This document shows positions 47,754 to 56,619 of a stretch of 64,000 bases of DNA, piece after piece; positions within the stretch are counted from its first letter, which is position 1, and every line of letters starts with the position of its first letter. The position numbers and the translations under genes were made by a program. A model generated the notes under the pieces. It saw only the letters and a list, made by a program, of their open reading frames with translations, had not been told where the DNA came from and made no database searches. This DNA comes from Neorhizobium huautlense (GTDB lineage: Bacteria; Pseudomonadota; Alphaproteobacteria; Rhizobiales; Rhizobiaceae), in NCBI RefSeq assembly GCF_030811685.1, contig NZ_JAUSRF010000011.1, positions 62,001 to 126,000 on the forward strand, written 5' to 3'.

Positions 47754-48023
47754 TCAGTCTATGGGGCTGTTGCCACGGCTGGTTGGTGCCTGACGGACGG
47801 GCGAGGGGATTTCGCCCGCTGCTCCCTCCGTAATTTCCCTACTGCATAACGCGACGTCGGCCATCATAGCCTTCGCATCACTGACGGCTTCATCATCTGA
47901 TGGTCTCGCCCTGCCGTAGTTGTTCATGCTGACGGAGATGGCATTGCCGTCTTCGCCAATAAACTCGACCATCACCGGTTCGCCCGCGTCACCAGGTGAG
48001 ACTTTTTGCTGGATAATGTTCAT
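47754..48023 (-). CDS. Small hypothetical protein
   Basis: 89 aa: MVEFIGEDGNAISVSMNNYG then DDEAVSDAKAMMADVAL, a beta-then-helix plan like small rhizobial proteins with an N-terminal sheet. The C-terminus is low complexity. No named family. Confidence 0.6.
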   Translation of the reverse strand: MNIIQQKVSPGDAGEPVMVEFIGEDGNAISVSMNNYGRARPSDDEAVSDAKAMMADVALCSREITEGAAGEIPSPVRQAPTSRGNSPID

Positions 48024-48080
48024 CTGATTGCTCCGTTAAGCTGTGACCTTTTGGCCTCGCCGAGAAAAGCTGCCATCAAT

Positions 48081-48353
48081 TCAGCGGAAGTTGTCGAGAT
48101 CCAGATGGATCGTCTGGGCACAGTTTGCCTTGTAGGCCGCCTGGGCAGCCTTTAGGATTCTCGGCTTCAAGGCATCAAATGATGCAAGATACTCGGCCTC
48201 GCTGGCCGTTCGGCTGCTGGAGTTGGCTCTAAGCACTTCTCCCGCCACGAAAAAATACACTTCAAACATTCCGTCGTGGCCGGAAAAACGCACGCGCTTT
48301 CGAGCTTCGTCATAGCTTCGCGCATTGTTGGGGAAGGCCAGGGTCATGAACAT
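48081..48353 (-). CDS. DUF1488 protein
   Basis: 90 aa (or 88 from the ATG at 48347, better spaced from AGAGAG). LAFPNNARSYDEARKRVRFSGHDGMFEVYFFVAGEVL and YLASFDALKPRILKAAQAAY; about half the residues match the copy at 16610. Function unknown. Confidence 0.88.
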   Translation of the reverse strand: MFMTLAFPNNARSYDEARKRVRFSGHDGMFEVYFFVAGEVLRANSSSRTASEAEYLASFDALKPRILKAAQAAYKANCAQTIHLDLDNFR

Positions 48354-48782
48354 ACTCTCTTTGCCTCGGCGGGTTAGCGCGGCACGTCACGGCACCGCCA
48401 AGCAGCAGCGTTCAAAGCCAACCGGTTAGCCCTCATGTCGTTACGATATAATAAATTTCAATATTAGTGCCATTTCAGCGGCGGTTATTCATCGGTCTGT
48501 CATTGATATCATGAGATATAAATTAATTATTCAAAATAAATATCGCTCAATGATTTATTATTATATGGATTTTCTGTTGAATTTAGATCTGTAAATACCA
48601 TATCGTATTTATGATTTTATCGAAAATATTTCAGAACTGAAAATTTGTTCGGCGCTTTTTTGTTCGCGAGCGCCCAAAATTCTGCTCCTTGTAGCCTCGG
48701 TCTAGCCAACTCGATCCTCAAGGTACGTGCTGTTCCGATCTCAGATCGCTCCGGTCTTAGCGGCAGATCCGGGAGATATCGT
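48354..48782. other. AT-rich intergenic stretch before manA
   Basis: 48430-48620 is very AT-rich (for example AAATTAATTATTCAAAATAA) against the GC-rich neighbourhood. It probably contains the promoter of the three-gene mannose operon; the AT-richness could also mark bound nucleoid protein or foreign DNA. Confidence 0.5.
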
Positions 48783-49727
48783 ATGTTCGAATATGCCAGC
48801 GTGCGCACAGCATCGAAACCATGGGGCAGCCGCGATCTCATGCCATGGAGCGAGGCAGGTGTCGGTGCTGTTATCGGCGAGCTTTTGTATGAAAGAAGCG
48901 GACCCATTTCGCAGCCTCCGGCACTGCTGCTGAAATTGCTGTTCACGAAACAAATCCTGTCGATCCAGGTGCATCCCGATGATGTCTTTGCAAAGGCTGC
49001 CGGCATGAAGAATGGCAAGACAGAAGCATGGTACGTACTTTCGGCAGATGAAGGAGCACAGGTTGCCATCGGTCTCAATCGCACCGTGACGCCGCATGAG
49101 CTACGCGCGGCCATCGAGGATGGTTCGATCCAGGACCTGCTGGACTGGCAGAGCGCTTGTGCTGGTGATGTTTTCTTCATACCGGCCGGCACCATCCACA
49201 CAATTGGCGCCGGTCTGGTCGTCGCCGAGATCCAGCAAAGAAGCGACATCACATTCCGTCTGTTCGATCGCGGTAGCGACCGGAAACTTCACATAGAAGA
49301 GGCGATGGTTGTGGCCGATCTCCAGCCGGCGCGACCCCAAAACAAATCCCGTGCAATCACGCCTGAAAGAACGCTTCTGACGTCCTGTGAGTATTTCGTT
49401 TTCGAGCGGATGCGACTGGCTCCCGGTGCCATATGGGAGATGCGCACGGACAAGGAATGCTGGGTTCTGGTCATTGCAGGTGACGCCACAGTCGGATCGA
49501 TGACGGCCAAACGCGGCGACGCATTTTTTTCCGATGAAGGCCGAACCTCTTTCATCGTGGGAGATAATGAGCTGGTCGTTCTGTTGGCTTACACGGGCGA
49601 CGTTGGAATGATGCGCGATCTAGGCTCGCAACTGTCCCGCTGCAATGCAGGGGACCGTCAGCAGACAGATGTAACTCAATCAAAGCCGGTCGCCTCGACG
49701 TCCCGCTCAACGCAGGAGATGTCATGA
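48783..49727 (+). CDS. manA: Mannose-6-phosphate isomerase, class I
   Basis: 314 aa from the ATG at 48783 with CGGGAGA upstream; the frame is open earlier but without sense. Zinc-binding QVHPDD, KTEAWYVL and PAGTIHTIG are intact, with E in GKTEAWY as a metal ligand. Converts mannose-6-phosphate and fructose-6-phosphate. Its stop overlaps the next ATG (ATGA). With a glycosyltransferase and GH130 it suggests mannan or mannoside metabolism. Confidence 0.88.
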   Translation: MFEYASVRTASKPWGSRDLMPWSEAGVGAVIGELLYERSGPISQPPALLLKLLFTKQILSIQVHPDDVFAKAAGMKNGKTEAWYVLSADEGAQVAIGLNRTVTPHELRAAIEDGSIQDLLDWQSACAGDVFFIPAGTIHTIGAGLVVAEIQQRSDITFRLFDRGSDRKLHIEEAMVVADLQPARPQNKSRAITPERTLLTSCEYFVFERMRLAPGAIWEMRTDKECWVLVIAGDATVGSMTAKRGDAFFSDEGRTSFIVGDNELVVLLAYTGDVGMMRDLGSQLSRCNAGDRQQTDVTQSKPVASTSRSTQEMS

Positions 49728-52012
49728 CCCACATCAGGAAAATTGCTTTTATCGGAAACTCGCTGCCGCGCCGTTGCGGTATCGCAACCTTTACGACCGA
49801 TCTGCAGCAGGCGGTCTCGGCCTGCGCTTCATCCATCGAAACCGCCATCGTTGCCATGACCGATCACGGACATGCTTATCAATATCCCAAGATCGTGCAT
49901 ATCCAGATCGCCGATCAGAAAATCGATGACTATGTCGCGGCGGCCAACACTCTGAATGCCGGGGAATTCGACGTTGTTTGCCTTCAGCATGAGTTCGGTA
50001 TCTTCGGAGGCGTTGATGGCAGTCATATTCTTGCCCTGCTGTCACGGCTGGACATGCCGGTCGTCACCACTCTTCACACGGTTCTGGCTGAACCAACCGC
50101 TTCGCAGCGCCGAGTCCTCAACACCATTATCGACATCTCCTCGAAAGTCGTGGTGATGGCCGAACATGGGCGAAAACTTCTACGCCACATCTATGAAGTC
50201 CCGGCCTCGAAAATCGAAGTGATCGCACATGGCATTCCCGATATCGCCTTCTGCGAACCGGAAGCGTCAAAGGCCAAGCTTGGGTTTCAGGGGAAATCGG
50301 TCATTTTGACATTCGGCCTGTTGTCGCCAAACAAGGGCATCGAGGTGATGATCGATGCCATGCCACTTATTCTGCAAAGCCGGCAGGATGCGGTGTATGT
50401 GGTGCTCGGCGCAACGCACCCCAATCTCGTTCGCAACGAAGGTGAAGCCTATCGGCACCGTCTTGCGACACGCGCCAGAGACCTCGGTGTTGAGAACCAC
50501 GTCGTTTTTCTCGACCAGTTCGTTGATCTGCCAACCCTCCTGGACTTCATTTCGATGTGCGACGTCTATGCGACGCCGTATCTGAATGAGGCGCAAATGA
50601 CGTCCGGTACGCTTGCCTACAGTTTCGGATCGGGCAAGGCAGTGGTTTCCACGCCCTATTGGCATGCGCGCGAGCTTCTGGCGGATGGTTTTGGGGTACT
50701 GGTGCCGTTCAACGATGCGAAGGCGATCGGCTCGGAGATCGCGGCACTTCTGACCGACGATGTTCGGCGGGACGCTATCGGCGCTCGGGCTTACAAGGTC
50801 AGTCGCTCGATGACCTGGGAGCGTACAGCCGAGCATTATCTGGAACTTTTCGAGCAGGCCGTCCACCCACGAACCGGCCCCGGCGAAATGGCTCCCGTTG
50901 AACGCAAGCCATCTGCCCTTGCCGCACACACATACCCGGAACCAAACTTTGACGCCTTTATTGCGATGTGTGACGATACCGGATTGTTTCAGCATGCGGT
51001 GCATTCGGTTCCCGATCGGTCACATGGCTACTGTGTCGATGACAATGCCCGAGGATTGCTGCTGGCGGTCACACTCGATGCCTGCAGGGATATGCCGCTG
51101 CCGGGCATCTTGACGACGCGTTTTGCCGCCTTTGTGCAGCATGCCTGGAATCCTGACGCCAGGCGGTTTCGAAACTTCATGAGTTTCGACCGGCGCTGGC
51201 TTGAAGACATGGGCTCCGAGGACAGTCATGGAAGAACCTTGTGGGCGCTGGGGGAATGTGCACGGAGCGCTCCTGAAGCCTCTGTGAGCAACTGGGCTGG
51301 TGCGCTGTTTGCCGAAGCCTTACCGACGGTCGAGACCTTTTCATCGCCGCGGGCCTGGGCATTTACGCTGCTCGGGCTGGACGGCTACTGTGCCCATCGC
51401 GTTGACGACATCAATGCAAGGCGGGTCCGATTGCGCCTTGCCGGAAAGCTGATGGCGCTTCTCGCCAAGGTGGAGAAACCGGGTCGGCCGTGGTTCGAGG
51501 ACGGGTTATCCTACGACAATGCGCGTCTGCCTCAGGCGCTACTGCTGGCTGGCCTCGCGGCTGGAAGGGCGGACTACGTGTCAGCGGGATTGCGGACGCT
51601 GCGATGGCTGATCAGCATCCAGACGGCGAGGGAAGGTCATTTCCGTCCCGTCGGAAGTGACGGGTTCAGCGATATTGGCATGCCGCCACAACGGTTCGAC
51701 CAGCAGCCGCTGGAAGCGGCGGCAACGATCTCGGCGTGCCTTGTCGCTTCGCGAGCCGATCGTCACCCCGAATGGAAAGATCATGCCGAACTGGCCCTGG
51801 CCTGGTTCCTTGGAAAAAACGATCTGTCTCTGCCGCTCGTGGATACCGAGACCGGAAGCTGTCGGGACGGGTTGCACCGGGCGCGAGCCAACGAAAACAG
51901 AGGGGCGGAATCCCTGCTTTCCTACCTTCTCGGACTTGTTGAGTTTCGCGAGCTGACGCGGGCAAGCAGTCAGGCGGCGACAGCGTCACCGGCGCACGCG
52001 CTGAGTGCCTGA
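49724..52012 (+). CDS. Two-domain GT4 glycosyltransferase
   Basis: 762 aa. Residues 1-385 are a GT4 glycosyltransferase: FIGNSLPRRCGIATFTTDL, LQHEFGIFGG, TFGLLSPNKGIE (GPGLLSxxKG-type), and SGTLAYSFGSGKAVVSTPYWHAREL around the sugar-nucleotide site. Residues 400-762 are a helical domain (RSHGYCVDDNARGLLLAV..., EDSHGRTLWALGECAR) resembling an alpha/alpha barrel as in GH88/105-type proteins. Such a fused C-terminal half is found with mannosyl and glucan enzymes in operons with GH130. Coupled to manA by ATGA. Confidence 0.85.
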   Translation: MTHIRKIAFIGNSLPRRCGIATFTTDLQQAVSACASSIETAIVAMTDHGHAYQYPKIVHIQIADQKIDDYVAAANTLNAGEFDVVCLQHEFGIFGGVDGSHILALLSRLDMPVVTTLHTVLAEPTASQRRVLNTIIDISSKVVVMAEHGRKLLRHIYEVPASKIEVIAHGIPDIAFCEPEASKAKLGFQGKSVILTFGLLSPNKGIEVMIDAMPLILQSRQDAVYVVLGATHPNLVRNEGEAYRHRLATRARDLGVENHVVFLDQFVDLPTLLDFISMCDVYATPYLNEAQMTSGTLAYSFGSGKAVVSTPYWHARELLADGFGVLVPFNDAKAIGSEIAALLTDDVRRDAIGARAYKVSRSMTWERTAEHYLELFEQAVHPRTGPGEMAPVERKPSALAAHTYPEPNFDAFIAMCDDTGLFQHAVHSVPDRSHGYCVDDNARGLLLAVTLDACRDMPLPGILTTRFAAFVQHAWNPDARRFRNFMSFDRRWLEDMGSEDSHGRTLWALGECARSAPEASVSNWAGALFAEALPTVETFSSPRAWAFTLLGLDGYCAHRVDDINARRVRLRLAGKLMALLAKVEKPGRPWFEDGLSYDNARLPQALLLAGLAAGRADYVSAGLRTLRWLISIQTAREGHFRPVGSDGFSDIGMPPQRFDQQPLEAAATISACLVASRADRHPEWKDHAELALAWFLGKNDLSLPLVDTETGSCRDGLHRARANENRGAESLLSYLLGLVEFRELTRASSQAATASPAHALSA

Positions 52013-52047
52013 AACCCAATCTCCAATCCATTTGAAATGAGATCGCT

Positions 52048-53346
52048 TTGTCAAAAGCCACTATCGTTAACCGTCAATCGCTCTTGCTGCGGCCCGACCC
52101 CTCACGCGTGCTCGTCAGGCCATTCAAACCTGCGACCGAGCCACGCGATCTAAATCCGACCGACAAGACACGGGCCAATCATATCGTCGACCGGGTTCTG
52201 GCGCTTGATCTGCAGGTGGCCGAAGCGCTGCTGGCGGATGTGCTGGAACATTTCGAGGGGCGTCACCGCAACCTGCTGGCGACTTTCGAAGAACGAGCAG
52301 ACGAGATGGAAGATGCGTTTTCGACGCATGCAGAATTCAGCAAAACGCAGCGGCAACTGGTCGGCGCGTATTTCCTCAATGAATATTCGTTTGAGGCGTC
52401 AGCTCTTTTCAATCCGAGCATCGTTGCACATCCGGATCAGTCCGGTTTGGCAACAGGCAGCCAGCGTTTTGTGTTGAGCCTGCGTGCGGTGGGGGAGGGT
52501 CATGTCTCTTCACTGACATTCCGAACCGGCGTGATCGACGCGGATGGCAGTGTCGAGATCGAGCCGACAGCAAGGCTTGCGGTAACACCGAAAATTCACA
52601 CGCCGTTACCCCTCTTGGGCGAGGAGCCGGTGCGGCTGAGCTTCGGTTCGGGTCAGCATATCAGCGAACGTGTCATCTTTCCCGTCACGTTTGCGCAGTC
52701 GAACGGCATCGAGGATGCCCGGTTCGTTGCCTTCGAAGACGAAGGGGAGACGACGTTTTATGCGACCTACACGGCCTATAACGGCAAGGCGATCCGCTCC
52801 GAGCTTTTGCAGACCGGCGACTTCCTGTCGTTCACGATGACGCCGTTGACCGGTACGGCCTCCCATAACAAGGGCATGGCGCTTTTCCCGCGCAAATTTG
52901 ACGGGCGATACGCGATGATCGGAAGGCAGGATAACGAAAACCTCTATCTTCTCTATTCTGACGATCTTCATGTGTGGAATGGGGGCGAGCCTATCCTGCG
53001 GCCGAGATACCCTTGGGAATTCGTGCAGATGGGAAATTGCGGCGTGCCCATCGAGCTGGATGAGGGATGGCTGCTGCTCACACATGGCGTGGGACCAGTG
53101 CGTCGATACGCCATCGGAGCGGCGCTGCTCGACAAAAATGACCCTTCCAGAGTGATCGCTCGCTCGCGCGAGCCGCTGGTGCGGCCTGAACCATCAGAAC
53201 GCGAAGGATATGTTCCCAATGTGGTCTATACATGCGGTGGTATGCGGCACGGCAATCTGATCGTTCTGCCCTACGCCGTCTGTGATACGTTTTCCAGTTT
53301 CTCGACTATCCCTATCGCCGAGCTTCTGCTTACGCTTGATGGGTAG
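52048..53346 (+). CDS. GH130-family mannoside phosphorylase-like protein
   Basis: 432 aa from the TTG at 52048. The GH130 five-bladed propeller signatures are visible: NPSIV..P..SG, GIEDARFVAFEDEG (catalytic D in the usual GIEDPR motif), HNKGMALFPRKFDGRYAMIGRQD, YPWEFVQMGNCGVPIELDEGWLLLTHGVGP. GH130 enzymes mostly phosphorolyse or hydrolyse beta-mannosides. Here A replaces P in GIEDPR. 35 bases after the glycosyltransferase, same strand. Confidence 0.88.
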   Translation: MSKATIVNRQSLLLRPDPSRVLVRPFKPATEPRDLNPTDKTRANHIVDRVLALDLQVAEALLADVLEHFEGRHRNLLATFEERADEMEDAFSTHAEFSKTQRQLVGAYFLNEYSFEASALFNPSIVAHPDQSGLATGSQRFVLSLRAVGEGHVSSLTFRTGVIDADGSVEIEPTARLAVTPKIHTPLPLLGEEPVRLSFGSGQHISERVIFPVTFAQSNGIEDARFVAFEDEGETTFYATYTAYNGKAIRSELLQTGDFLSFTMTPLTGTASHNKGMALFPRKFDGRYAMIGRQDNENLYLLYSDDLHVWNGGEPILRPRYPWEFVQMGNCGVPIELDEGWLLLTHGVGPVRRYAIGAALLDKNDPSRVIARSREPLVRPEPSEREGYVPNVVYTCGGMRHGNLIVLPYAVCDTFSSFSTIPIAELLLTLDG

Positions 53347-53445
53347 GTCGCGAGGTGGATCGGAGTATCGTCGCCTTACCGACATGGTAGGCAGCAATGT
53401 TGGCGGATGCCCGCGTGCGCCAGGGATATTTGGCGAGGCGGCGGC

Positions 53446-53715
53446 ATGACGTCGCTGATCCGGATTGATTTTGCATTACGGTGGACTGTGCCGGTCTATG
53501 TTCGTGACCGGATGGAAGTTTTAGTGCCCGTAATAGGACCCTCCGCAGCGCTACGGTTCTTGCTTTCCGATTTCCTCATATGCCATGGGGAAAAATATCG
53601 GCCCGCGCTGACCGCATGTCGTCTTGCTGTCCGCAACAGGGCAGCTCCCTCTCATGCCCGATTGTGTTTCGTGGATGCATACGTAGAATACATGGAAATG
53701 AGAGCTAAACGGTAA
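53446..53715 (+). CDS. DUF982 protein
   Basis: 89 aa from the ATG at 53446. Reads FALRWTVPVYVRDRMEVLVPVIGPSAALRFLLSDFLICHGEKYRPALTACRLAV; most similar to the copies at 13990 and 54399, not to that at 39770. Unknown role. Confidence 0.75.
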   Translation: MTSLIRIDFALRWTVPVYVRDRMEVLVPVIGPSAALRFLLSDFLICHGEKYRPALTACRLAVRNRAAPSHARLCFVDAYVEYMEMRAKR

Positions 53716-53739
53716 GCGCGAAAACCAACCCAATACGCT

Positions 53740-53930
53740 CGCAGTGGCGACTCTCGATGGGCGGCGCCATAAGTGATAGTCATACGGTTGTCGGCAGCGT
53801 GCTTTTCGATCCTCCCGATGACTGGCGTGTGAAGCCCAATCTCCCCGATCCACGAATCGTCTGAAGCTAATGCCATCGAGATGCGTTCGGAGCGATGCTT
53901 GCTCGCTAAGCGGTCAATATTTCGAGCCAT
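53740..53930 (-). CDS. Possible small hypothetical protein
   Basis: The start ATG at 53930 opens MARNIDRLASKHRSERISMA then LASDDSWIGEIGLHTPVIGR, which has normal composition but no ribosome site. The frame runs on to 53652 into the end of the DUF982 gene. Possibly decayed. Confidence 0.3.
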
Positions 53931-54029
53931 TGACGCGCCCGGATGTATGCATATAGCTGTTTGCAGGTGATTGCCTGCTCGACAACAAGGTTCCCCTTCA
54001 CAATCGTTTCGTCAAAAGTCGCTTCTGAT

Positions 54030-54368
54030 TCATTCAGACGGTCCAGGATGGACCTTCAGTTGTTGTTCACCTGCAAGCAAAGCGACCAGCGCTATTTCTT
54101 CAGAGGAACTGCCATCGCGATTTAGGAATTCCCGCATGCTGATCATCGTCTGATGCCCACCCGCTCGCTCAGTCTGTTTATGAAGCACAAAGGCTTCCGC
54201 CATTCCCGTTGCGTTGATTAGAAACCACCTATCGCCATTTACGCTTGTTGCAAATTGCCTAATTGGATGGGGACTGCAATCGATGATGCGTGTAGTTTGG
54301 TCGAATGAGAGAGCCCTGTGATTTTGCTCGCTGTTGTCATTGGCGTGACGGCGTGATGAGATGGGCAC
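54030..54368 (-). CDS. Small hypothetical protein of the NGDRWFL family
   Basis: 112 aa. The core SVNGDRWFLINATGMAEAFV then LHKQTERAGGHQTMISMREF is shared with the protein at 56620 (SSNGDRWFL...VLHRSNPASGGHEM). The N-terminal third is not conserved. This paralogue family looks restricted to rhizobia. Function unknown. Confidence 0.65.
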   Translation of the reverse strand: MPISSRRHANDNSEQNHRALSFDQTTRIIDCSPHPIRQFATSVNGDRWFLINATGMAEAFVLHKQTERAGGHQTMISMREFLNRDGSSSEEIALVALLAGEQQLKVHPGPSE

Positions 54369-54398
54369 GATAATCTCCTGATGAGCATAGGCCGCGTG

Positions 54399-54662
54399 TT
54401 ACCTGCTGTCACAAGCTAGAGACTCAGCCGCATATGCTGCGACGAAATGAGGGCGTGCCATTTCCGGATGCACCTCTCCGATGAGCGCGCCGAAGCAAAG
54501 AGATCTGGCACGCCAATACAATGGGCCGGATTGGCGCTTGAAATGCGAATTCATGAAACGCAAGGCGTCGCCGGGCCCAAGAATCCGTGCAGCATCCGCA
54601 TGTGACACTACAACCGGTGAGGTCCAACGAGCTGAAAAGTGCGCTTGCGTAACTGATGGCAT
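54399..54662 (-). CDS. DUF982 protein
   Basis: 87 aa: HFSARWTSPVVVSHADAARILGPGDALRFMNSHF and WRARSLCFGALIGEVHPEMARPHFVAAY, closest to the copy at 13990. It follows the unknown gene at 54030 in the same direction. Confidence 0.78.
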   Translation of the reverse strand: MPSVTQAHFSARWTSPVVVSHADAARILGPGDALRFMNSHFKRQSGPLYWRARSLCFGALIGEVHPEMARPHFVAAYAAESLACDSR

Positions 54663-54794
54663 GGCTTTCCGACCTTTTCACAGAGACGTCACGTTTAGGC
54701 TGACGTCAGTCTCGTGGGCCGGATGACTATCCCTGAACCGCATTGGACTTGGCCGCATAACTTACGCAGTAGCCTTCGGCAACCCCGGCGCGGT

Positions 54795-55034
54795 TCAGTG
54801 CTGTGTTGGCCCTGAGCTCAATCCGGGAGCTTTGTTAAGGATGCAGGCGAGTTTTTCAGCGGTCTCTTGCTCGAGGCCAATCATTGCCAAGTCCAATATA
54901 AGAGCCGCTGCCTGGGTGAGGCTATCGAGAACCGACCATGAGTTGTCCGCATTTCTGGTCGCACTGAAACGCTGTTGGTGCCTCTCACCCACGCTGATCT
55001 TTCGCTTTCCATTTCCGATTTTGCCCGCTCCCAA
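54795..55034 (-). CDS. Small hypothetical protein
   Basis: 79 aa: RFSATRNADNSWSVLDSLTQ then AAALILDLAMIGLEQETAEKLACILNK. The order (strand W.V.D, hydrophobic loop, helix ending LN) is a common rhizobial small-protein plan. No named family. Confidence 0.5.
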   Translation of the reverse strand: MGAGKIGNGKRKISVGERHQQRFSATRNADNSWSVLDSLTQAAALILDLAMIGLEQETAEKLACILNKAPGLSSGPTQH

Positions 55035-55083
55035 TCTTAAACTCCAGAGCGCTCAAATAGTGCCTACGAGCTAATCAATGCGA

Positions 55084-55362
55084 TCAGTGTAGCGATCTTG
55101 TTCGAGAAACTGATTTGGCCAGCGGTAGGCCGAACGTGAGATGTCCCACAAGTCTTGAGGATATTTCCAGATCGCACGGGATACATCGGTGTAAAGCTTT
55201 TGCCAGATCTGCTGGAGAACGCATACCTGACTGGAACAATCTGATAATGAGAAGGGCGGAGACGTTTCGTCTTCCAGTTTCTAACGCTGCATCGTCCAAG
55301 ACACGGCGCAGCATCTCTAGGTCGCTTTTTGTCAAATCTACAGTTGGGGTATCGGAAGACAT
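55084..55362 (-). CDS. Small hypothetical protein, paralogue of 16876
   Basis: 92 aa from the ATG at 55362, with AAGGAGG upstream. MSSDTPTVDLTKSDLEMLRRVLDDAAL, then ALLIIRLFQSGMRSPADLAKAL. Shares its leader (AAGGAGGACG-x-x-ATGTCT) and plan with the gene at 16876. Confidence 0.65.
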   Translation of the reverse strand: MSSDTPTVDLTKSDLEMLRRVLDDAALETGRRNVSALLIIRLFQSGMRSPADLAKALHRCIPCDLEISSRLVGHLTFGLPLAKSVSRTRSLH

Positions 55363-55523
55363 CACGTCCTCCTTCAATTGGGGCCAAGCCTCGACTTGAG
55401 CAGCAGCGCCCTTGCAAAAGGCTGCCGAGAATTAAAGCATGCACGCTTAGTGAGGGGTGGTCAACACATCTCTCTTGAATGCCAAGCCAAGCTGTGCCTC
55501 CAGGCATCATGCCACAATGACCC

Positions 55524-55718
55524 TTACCCGAGAGTTGGATCATGAAACGCCATCAGCTTGAGGCAAACCTTAGTCCGCTCAGAAAGCGGTAGAGCTAATA
55601 CGTCCACCGCACAAACGTGATCAACCTGTACCTGGCTACTATTCGCCAAGATGCACGTTTGCGTAGTGCGTGCCCTTGCAATATCATAAATTGTATCCAT
55701 ATAAGCTTTATCGACCAT
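55524..55718 (-). CDS. Possible small hypothetical protein
   Basis: 64 aa: YMDTIYDIARARTTQTCILANS then SQVQVDHVCAVDVLALPLSE. No ribosome site; composition is acceptable. Listed as a weak candidate. Confidence 0.25.
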   Translation of the reverse strand: MVDKAYMDTIYDIARARTTQTCILANSSQVQVDHVCAVDVLALPLSERTKVCLKLMAFHDPTLG

Positions 55719-55831
55719 TGCTTGTGATTTTGGTCCGGAGCATCGCTCCCGTCGGATTTCCTCTCAAATAATCGACCTTAACCCGCAAGGCATCGCGGGA
55801 ACCCCAACGATTGCTTTGAAAGGAAATCGTC

Positions 55832-56041
55832 ATGAATACTGGTACCGTTAAATGGTTCAACTCCACCAAAGGCTTCGGATTTATTCAGCCTGACAATGGT
55901 AGCGCGGATGTCTTCGTGCATGCGTCTGCCGTTGAACGCGCCGGAATGCATTCGCTCTCGGACGGCCAGAAAATTTCGTACGAGGTTGTCGCGGACCTTA
56001 AGTCCGGCAAAAGCTCGGCCGAAAACCTTCAGGCAGCTTAA
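55832..56041 (+). CDS. CspA-family cold shock protein
   Basis: 69 aa: [33 protein letters not shown], with intact RNP1 and RNP2. AAAGGAAA precedes the ATG, and the leader contains the hairpin CCCGC-N8-GCGGG, as often in cold shock genes. A 20-mer plus terminator follows at 56060. Confidence 0.95.
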   Translation: MNTGTVKWFNSTKGFGFIQPDNGSADVFVHASAVERAGMHSLSDGQKISYEVVADLKSGKSSAENLQAA

Positions 56042-56059
56042 ACTTCCCATTTGCTCCGC

Positions 56060-56126
56060 TGACCACGGATGTACTGGCAGCAGAGCTGAGAGACGTTGAA
56101 AGGTCGGGTTAGCGCCCGGCCTTTAT
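56060..56126 (+). ncRNA. Conserved 20-mer plus terminator, copy 2
   Basis: TGACCACGGATGTACTGGCA, then a terminator 20 bases later (AAAGGTCGGG/CCCGGCCTTT, six-base loop). It starts 19 bases past the csp stop, so here it could be the csp 3' UTR. Copy 1 at 45695 has no csp gene, which argues for an independent element. Confidence 0.5.
56099..56124 (+). terminator. Terminator hairpin after csp
   Basis: Ten-base-pair stem with a single G-T pair, followed by ATGTTTTCG; the U-run is short. Confidence 0.7.
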
Positions 56127-56205
56127 GTTTTCGACCGAAGGCTTCTCCTTGGTGGCTATCACTAGAGGGCCGAATTGGTCGACCATCCTTTGAAGGAGGA
56201 CATTC

Positions 56206-56427
56206 ATGGCAGCCACAAAAGATGCATTCTTTAAACCCGAAAAGATCTCCGCTCAGGATAGGGCCAAAACCACAACGGATGTCGCACGGCAAATTACGGA
56301 AATGGAGACAGCGGCCCGCGTCAGCAAAACAGCCCGGCTGCGTCAGTTACGAGAAGCGCAGCCGATTGAGCCAAAAGCGATTCGCCCGGTTCGGGGCCGA
56401 AAGACAGCACCAGCGATTTGGTTGTGA
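56206..56427 (+). CDS. Small hypothetical protein
   Basis: 73 aa with GAAGGAGG seven bases before the ATG. MAATKDAFFKPEKISAQDRA then TDVARQITEMETAARVSKTARLRQLREAQP: basic and helical. No family recognised, but the ribosome site and composition are good. Confidence 0.7.
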   Translation: MAATKDAFFKPEKISAQDRAKTTTDVARQITEMETAARVSKTARLRQLREAQPIEPKAIRPVRGRKTAPAIWL

Positions 56428-56500
56428 GCGCGCTCAGCCGGTGCGTTCACGCTGGTCGGCTCATTCTAAGCCCATCAATGTTTGAATATGAGGAGGGGAT

Positions 56501-56617
56501 ATGTCTTCTGCCCAAGAAAAGATCTGGCGAAACTGTTTTAGTACAGCTCCAGCAGTCGTCAGTGTGATCAGCTTTACCTTCATCCTGTTCATGATTGCGG
56601 AGGGCTGGCTGTGGTGA
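56501..56617 (+). CDS. Very small membrane protein (38 aa)
   Basis: ATG at 56501, with AGGAGGGG five bases upstream. Reads MSSAQEKIWRNCFSTAPAVV then SVISFTFILFMIAEGWLW, a single transmembrane span. It overlaps the next gene's possible GTG starts at 56611 and 56614. Confidence 0.65.
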   Translation: MSSAQEKIWRNCFSTAPAVVSVISFTFILFMIAEGWLW

Positions 56618-56619
56618 AC

